This document shows, in pieces, positions 60,753-64,000 of a DNA stretch of 64,000 bases. This stretch comes from Flavobacterium sp. ACN6. GTDB taxonomy: Bacteria > Bacteroidota > Bacteroidia > Flavobacteriales > Flavobacteriaceae. How positions within the stretch are numbered: position 1 is the stretch's first letter; every line of letters begins with the position of its first letter. Below the pieces are notes generated by a model. The model searched no databases, had not been told where the DNA came from, and worked only from the letters and a program-made list of their open reading frames with translations. The position numbers and the translations under genes are program-made. The DNA is taken from NCBI RefSeq assembly GCF_002304005.1, contig NZ_MRCQ01000009.1, positions 124,001 to 188,000 of the forward strand. Direction: 5' to 3'.

Positions 60753-61865
60753 ATGGAATTAAGCTATTGGGAATTAAAAAACTGGTTCACGAATGTTGAT
60801 TACACAATTGTGGGAAGTGGTATCGTTGGCCTGCATGCTGCATTACGCTTACGCGAAAGATTTCCGGATGCTAAAATTCTTGTTTTAGAAAGAGGAATGT
60901 TACCACAAGGGGCGAGTACGAAAAATGCTGGTTTTGCCTGTTTTGGAAGTCTCTCTGAAATTATGGATGATTTAAAAACGCATTCAGAAGATGATGTAGT
61001 CAATTTGATTGGGAAACGCTGGAAAGGTTTGCAGTTACTTCGAAAAAGACTTGGAGATGCAGCAATTGATTTTAAACCTCACGGCGGTTATGAATTGTTT
61101 TTGAAAGAAGATGAATTGGGATTTAATGAATGTATTTCAAGAATGCCTTTTATCAATGAAATTCTAAAACCGCTTTTTAAAACAGAAGTTTTTGCGAAAG
61201 AAACAGACCGATTTGGATTTGGAAATATTCAAGATTATTTAATTTTTAATCCTTTTGAAGCCCAGATTGATACCGGAAATATGATGCAGGAATTGTTGAA
61301 GCAAGCAGTTTCTGAAAACATTTTAATTCTAAATCAGCAAACCGTAACATCTTATGCAGACGCAGGAAATCATGTTGAAGTTGTCCTGAATGATTTCAGT
61401 TTTAAAACCCATAAATTACTTTTTGCGACAAATGGTTTTGCAAGTGTTTTGACGAGTGGCGCTGTAAAACCTGCAAGGGCTCAAGTTTTAATTACAGAAC
61501 CCATTGATAATTTAGATATAAAAGGAACGTTTCATTTAGATAAAGGGTATTATTATTTCAGAAATGTAAACAATCGTATTTTGTTGGGCGGCGGAAGAAA
61601 TCTGGATTTTGAAGGCGAAACGACAACTGAATTTGGCGAGACGAAAATTATTCAAAATAAATTGGAAGATTTACTGAAAAATGTAATTTTACCAAATCAG
61701 GATTTTCAGATTGCGCACCGATGGAGCGGTATTATGGGAATTGGAAATAGTAAAAACCCTGTTGTTTCTCAACTATCTGAAAACGTGTTTTGTGGAGTGC
61801 GTTTAGGCGGAATGGGAATAGCAATTGGCAGTTTAATAGGAACAGAATTAGCAGATTTAATATAA
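60753..61865 (+). CDS. FAD-dependent oxidoreductase (DAO family)
   Basis: A 370-aa flavoprotein of the DadA/glycine oxidase group. The FAD-binding GxGxxG appears as VGSGIVGLHAAL (about residues 21-32), with ERGMLPQGAS and AGFACFGS near the flavin. The C-terminal GIMGIGNSKNPV...GVRLGGMGIAIGS part closes the site. The substrate is probably an amine or amino acid, unidentified. It is first in a tight operon whose next gene overlaps by one base. Confidence 0.86.
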   Translation: MELSYWELKNWFTNVDYTIVGSGIVGLHAALRLRERFPDAKILVLERGMLPQGASTKNAGFACFGSLSEIMDDLKTHSEDDVVNLIGKRWKGLQLLRKRLGDAAIDFKPHGGYELFLKEDELGFNECISRMPFINEILKPLFKTEVFAKETDRFGFGNIQDYLIFNPFEAQIDTGNMMQELLKQAVSENILILNQQTVTSYADAGNHVEVVLNDFSFKTHKLLFATNGFASVLTSGAVKPARAQVLITEPIDNLDIKGTFHLDKGYYYFRNVNNRILLGGGRNLDFEGETTTEFGETKIIQNKLEDLLKNVILPNQDFQIAHRWSGIMGIGNSKNPVVSQLSENVFCGVRLGGMGIAIGSLIGTELADLI

Positions 61866-62650
61866 TGGCAGCACCCAAAAAACCAGCACCAAAAAAAACA
61901 ACCGCAGCGAAACCAAAACCAAAATCGTCTCCTAAAAAAGGAAATCGATCTTTGGGAGAAAAAATAAAATGGTTTTTTATAAAAGCTGCTTTGTGGTTTT
62001 TCGGATTATCAATTGGTTCGGTTATATTTTTTAAATACGTTCCGGTTCCTTTTACACCTTTGATGATTATTCGCGCTATCGAAAATAAATTTGGTGGAAA
62101 GGAAGTGTATTTTGATCACGACTGGGAACCGATTGAAAAAATTTCCATGAATTTGCAAAAAGCAGTAATTGCGAGCGAAGATGGAACTTTTCTTATTCAT
62201 AATGGTTTCGATTTTAAAGCACTTCAAAAAGCATATAAAAGTAATGAACGCGGAAGGCGAATTCGCGGTGGAAGCACCATTTCACAGCAAACGGCTAAAA
62301 ACGTCTTTTTGTGGCAGGGAAAAAGTTATTTCCGTAAAGGTCTTGAAGCTTATTTTACCGTTTTAATTGAATTGATCTGGGGCAAAGAACGCATCATGGA
62401 AGTTTACCTTAACAGCATCGAAATGGGTGACGGAGTTTACGGCGCTTATGCGGCGACAGAACATTGGTACCGTCGCGATGCTTCGAGTTTAACACCAATG
62501 CAGGCGGCGGGAATTGCGGCGATTTTACCAAATCCGAGAAAATTTAAGGCTACAGGTTCATCAAGTTATATCAATAGAAGAAAAGAGCGTATTGTTCGCG
62601 AGATGCGTTACGTTGGAAAAAAAGTAAATTATAAAGGGAATGAGAAGTAA
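61865..62650 (+). CDS. mtgA: Monofunctional peptidoglycan glycosyltransferase
   Basis: Polymerises lipid II into glycan strands at the inner membrane. The 261-aa protein has a Lys/Pro/Ala-rich N-terminal tail (residues 1-40), one transmembrane helix (about 48-68) and a GT51 domain with AVIASEDGTFLIHNGFD, GGSTISQQTAKN, GKERIMEVYLNSIEMG and AAILPNPRKF. There is no transpeptidase domain. The start ATG overlaps the stop of the FAD gene by one base (TAATG), so the longer in-frame start is rejected. Confidence 0.95.
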   Translation: MAAPKKPAPKKTTAAKPKPKSSPKKGNRSLGEKIKWFFIKAALWFFGLSIGSVIFFKYVPVPFTPLMIIRAIENKFGGKEVYFDHDWEPIEKISMNLQKAVIASEDGTFLIHNGFDFKALQKAYKSNERGRRIRGGSTISQQTAKNVFLWQGKSYFRKGLEAYFTVLIELIWGKERIMEVYLNSIEMGDGVYGAYAATEHWYRRDASSLTPMQAAGIAAILPNPRKFKATGSSSYINRRKERIVREMRYVGKKVNYKGNEK

Positions 62651-63596
62651 AAAGTTATTTTTTGCTTTTCTAATCTTAACAACAACGTTGACTTTTGGAC
62701 AAGGAAAAACTTCAGAAATAGGTTTTATATCAGATAATGATTTATATACTTCGTCTAAAAACGATATGTATTACACCAACGGATTGGAAATTTTTTATCG
62801 ATATATAAGCCGGAATAGCAATGAAAAAATTAGTAAAGAAATAACCGAATTTCGAATTGGGCAATATCTTTATAATCCGCGATTTATCAATGAAGAAGCC
62901 GTCGATATAAACGATCGTCCGTTTGCGGGATATCTTTTTGCAGAAGCGGGGAAAAGCTTTTTCTATAAAAGCGAATCCGTTTTAAAAACCGATTTTCAAT
63001 TGGGTTTTGTGGGACCAAATGCTCTTGGGCAACAATTGCAGGAAGGCTTTCATAAAATTATCGGTTATAAAAAAGTTTTTGGCTGGGAAAATCAAATTCA
63101 TAACGCTTTAGGATTACAAGCGCACGTAATGTATTCTAAAAAAATGTTTCCATCACAGCATAATGATTTTGTAGATCTGCATTTCCAGTCGGAAGCCAAT
63201 TTGGGAACCATTTTTACGGGAATCTCTACAGGATTTATGGCGAGATTTGGATTTAAAAAATTAATTCCGATTTACGATTCTAATATGCATGATGCTTCTA
63301 TAAGTGCAGAAGTACAGCCCAACATTCGAGAGTTTTATTTCTACATAGCGCCAAGCGTTAATTATCAGTTTTACGATGCCACAATCGAGGGCAGTATGTT
63401 TAATAATACCAGTCCAATTACTTTCGATTTAGTGCCGCTTCGCTTTAATGGAGAAGCAGGTTTAAAATACCGCTACAATAATTTCAATATTTCCTATTCT
63501 TTCCTGTACCGCGGAAGAGAATTAAAAGGCGATGTTAATGATACAAATCGCGGGTATTTTTATGGATCGATTCGAATGGGGTTTTTACTGCGATAA
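62640..63596 (+). CDS. LpxR-like lipid A deacylase (DUF2219 family)
   Basis: An outer-membrane beta-barrel hydrolase family that removes 3'-acyl chains of lipid A. The 318-aa protein has a signal peptide (ILTTTLTFGQG) and the family's N-terminal motif: SEIGFISDNDLYTSS, then DMYYTNGLEIFYRY. Alternating barrel strands follow, such as FNISYSFLYRGRELKG. It starts 11 bp before the mtgA stop, so translation is coupled. Lipid A deacylase activity is inferred from the family. Confidence 0.82.
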   Translation: MRSKKLFFAFLILTTTLTFGQGKTSEIGFISDNDLYTSSKNDMYYTNGLEIFYRYISRNSNEKISKEITEFRIGQYLYNPRFINEEAVDINDRPFAGYLFAEAGKSFFYKSESVLKTDFQLGFVGPNALGQQLQEGFHKIIGYKKVFGWENQIHNALGLQAHVMYSKKMFPSQHNDFVDLHFQSEANLGTIFTGISTGFMARFGFKKLIPIYDSNMHDASISAEVQPNIREFYFYIAPSVNYQFYDATIEGSMFNNTSPITFDLVPLRFNGEAGLKYRYNNFNISYSFLYRGRELKGDVNDTNRGYFYGSIRMGFLLR

Positions 63597-63603
63597 AGGT
63601 TAG

Positions 63604-63633
63604 TTTGCCGCAAAGATGCTGAGGCACTAAGTT
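63604..63633. repeat. TTTGCCGCAAAG type dispersed repeat
   Basis: TTTGCCGCAAAGATGCTGAG with GCACTAAG repeats the spaced AAG/TAAG pattern of 20443-20470. The gap 63597-63802 contains this and the next repeat, but no gene. Confidence 0.55.
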
Positions 63634-63688
63634 TTCGCGCTCAATAGCAATCTTATAGCGAGTGAATAATCAAAATTTTCGCAATATA

Positions 63689-63740
63689 TGTCATTTCGAC
63701 GAAGGAGAAATCTCCGCAAGAAGCTCTATAAAGAATTTCA
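63689..63740. repeat. GTCATTTCGAC repeat, half copy
   Basis: TGTCATTTCGACGAAGGAGA and the following AAATCTCCGCAAGAAGCTC match the left half of the element at 21878, with no right arm. Confidence 0.7.
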
Positions 63741-63802
63741 ATTCTAAATGAAATTTGTAAATAATTATACTTCGATTAAAACAGAATTTCAGAGAAGAAA
63801 TT

Positions 63803-64000
63803 TTAATCCATTTCCATATTTTTAGACAAATCCTCCCATTTTTGATCCAGACAAACTATAGTGCTTTCCATTATTACCGCGTTCACGTCAGAAGTGCTTT
63901 TTACTTGCGGACTTAGTACGGCCTTTCCATTTTCAAAATAAATATAAGCATCAACATTGCTGTCTCCCCAAAAGTATGGATAAACAATTGCGCTGTTTTC
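63803..64000 (-). CDS. Partial protein of unknown function (C-terminal 65 aa)
   Basis: An open minus-strand frame runs off the window edge. The visible C-terminus reads ENSAIVYPYFWGDSNVDAYI, then YFENGKAVLSPQVKSTSDV, ending LSKNMEMD. The frame is open with good codon use and no competing gene. The family cannot be named from this part. Confidence 0.6.
   Translation of the reverse strand, partial: ENSAIVYPYFWGDSNVDAYIYFENGKAVLSPQVKSTSDVNAVIMESTIVCLDQKWEDLSKNMEMD

Overview
The window looks like a chromosomal segment of a Flavobacterium-type Bacteroidota. The DNA is AT-rich and genes lack clear Shine-Dalgarno sequences. Many promoters carry the Bacteroidota -7 element TAnnTTTG, sometimes with a TTTG about 19 bp upstream. 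Typical content includes TSP3-repeat OmpA, fused-type AddA/AddB nucleases, the menaquinone-type succinate dehydrogenase trio, a mevalonate-type HMG-CoA synthase and a short CTERM-sorted protein. Assignment to genus is inference from gene content. No prophage, insertion sequence, CRISPR array or rRNA was seen.

Layout. 0.1-7 kb: recO, ileS, a DksA-like gene, a three-gene roadblock/LC7 locus and lspA. 7-16 kb: AddA-like and AddB-like helicase-nucleases, separated by kbl and an OmpA-type outer membrane protein. 16-18 kb: a small ABC module, then a second roadblock/LC7 locus with the same three-gene arrangement. 18-24.9 kb: an alpha/beta hydrolase, an M24 peptidase, a repeat-rich accessory stretch with a degenerate ABC-like ATPase, two GNATs, a membrane-bound LytTR regulator with a probable binding site, and orphan small genes. 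24.9-30.1 kb: HMG-CoA synthase and sdhCAB. 30.4-38.7 kb: GH20 hexosaminidase, a DeoR regulator and a catabolic cluster (M19 dipeptidase, D-serine dehydratase/D-threonine aldolase-like enzyme, RidA, GntP permease, amidase) that reads as D-amino-acid or amino-sugar use. 38.7-44.3 kb: lipoproteins, a large TPR-like protein and methylmalonyl-CoA epimerase. 44.5-46.6 kb: tRNA-Ile2, a putative nuclease plus a Vsr-like endonuclease, and a CTERM protein. 46.7-52.3 kb: ribE, pdxA, and the fatty acid block yceD/DUF177-rpmF-fabH-accB-accC. 52.6-58.3 kb: five tandem PepSY-like secreted proteins behind a sigma-54-like promoter, then a sigma-54 response regulator and a convergent hybrid histidine kinase. 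58.4-64 kb: S9 peptidase, a FAD oxidoreductase-mtgA-lpxR operon, and a gene cut by the window edge.

Most striking points. (1) A three-gene locus, made of two roadblock/LC7 proteins plus a divergent tiny basic protein, is present twice; the second tiny gene (47 aa) is easily missed. (2) IleRS carries GIHH in place of the class I HXGH signature, the arrangement linked to mupirocin hyper-resistance in IleRS2 enzymes. (3) The PepSY array has a -24-like element and upstream repeats, and sits next to a sigma-54 activator. (4) A LytTR gene is followed by two 9-bp direct repeats 21 bp apart. (5) Two GCR-T8-GCAA repeats 20 bp apart lie upstream of the GntP-led operon. (6) Intergenic regions hold several families of inverted repeats.

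All functional names rest on reading motifs by eye; no database search was run.
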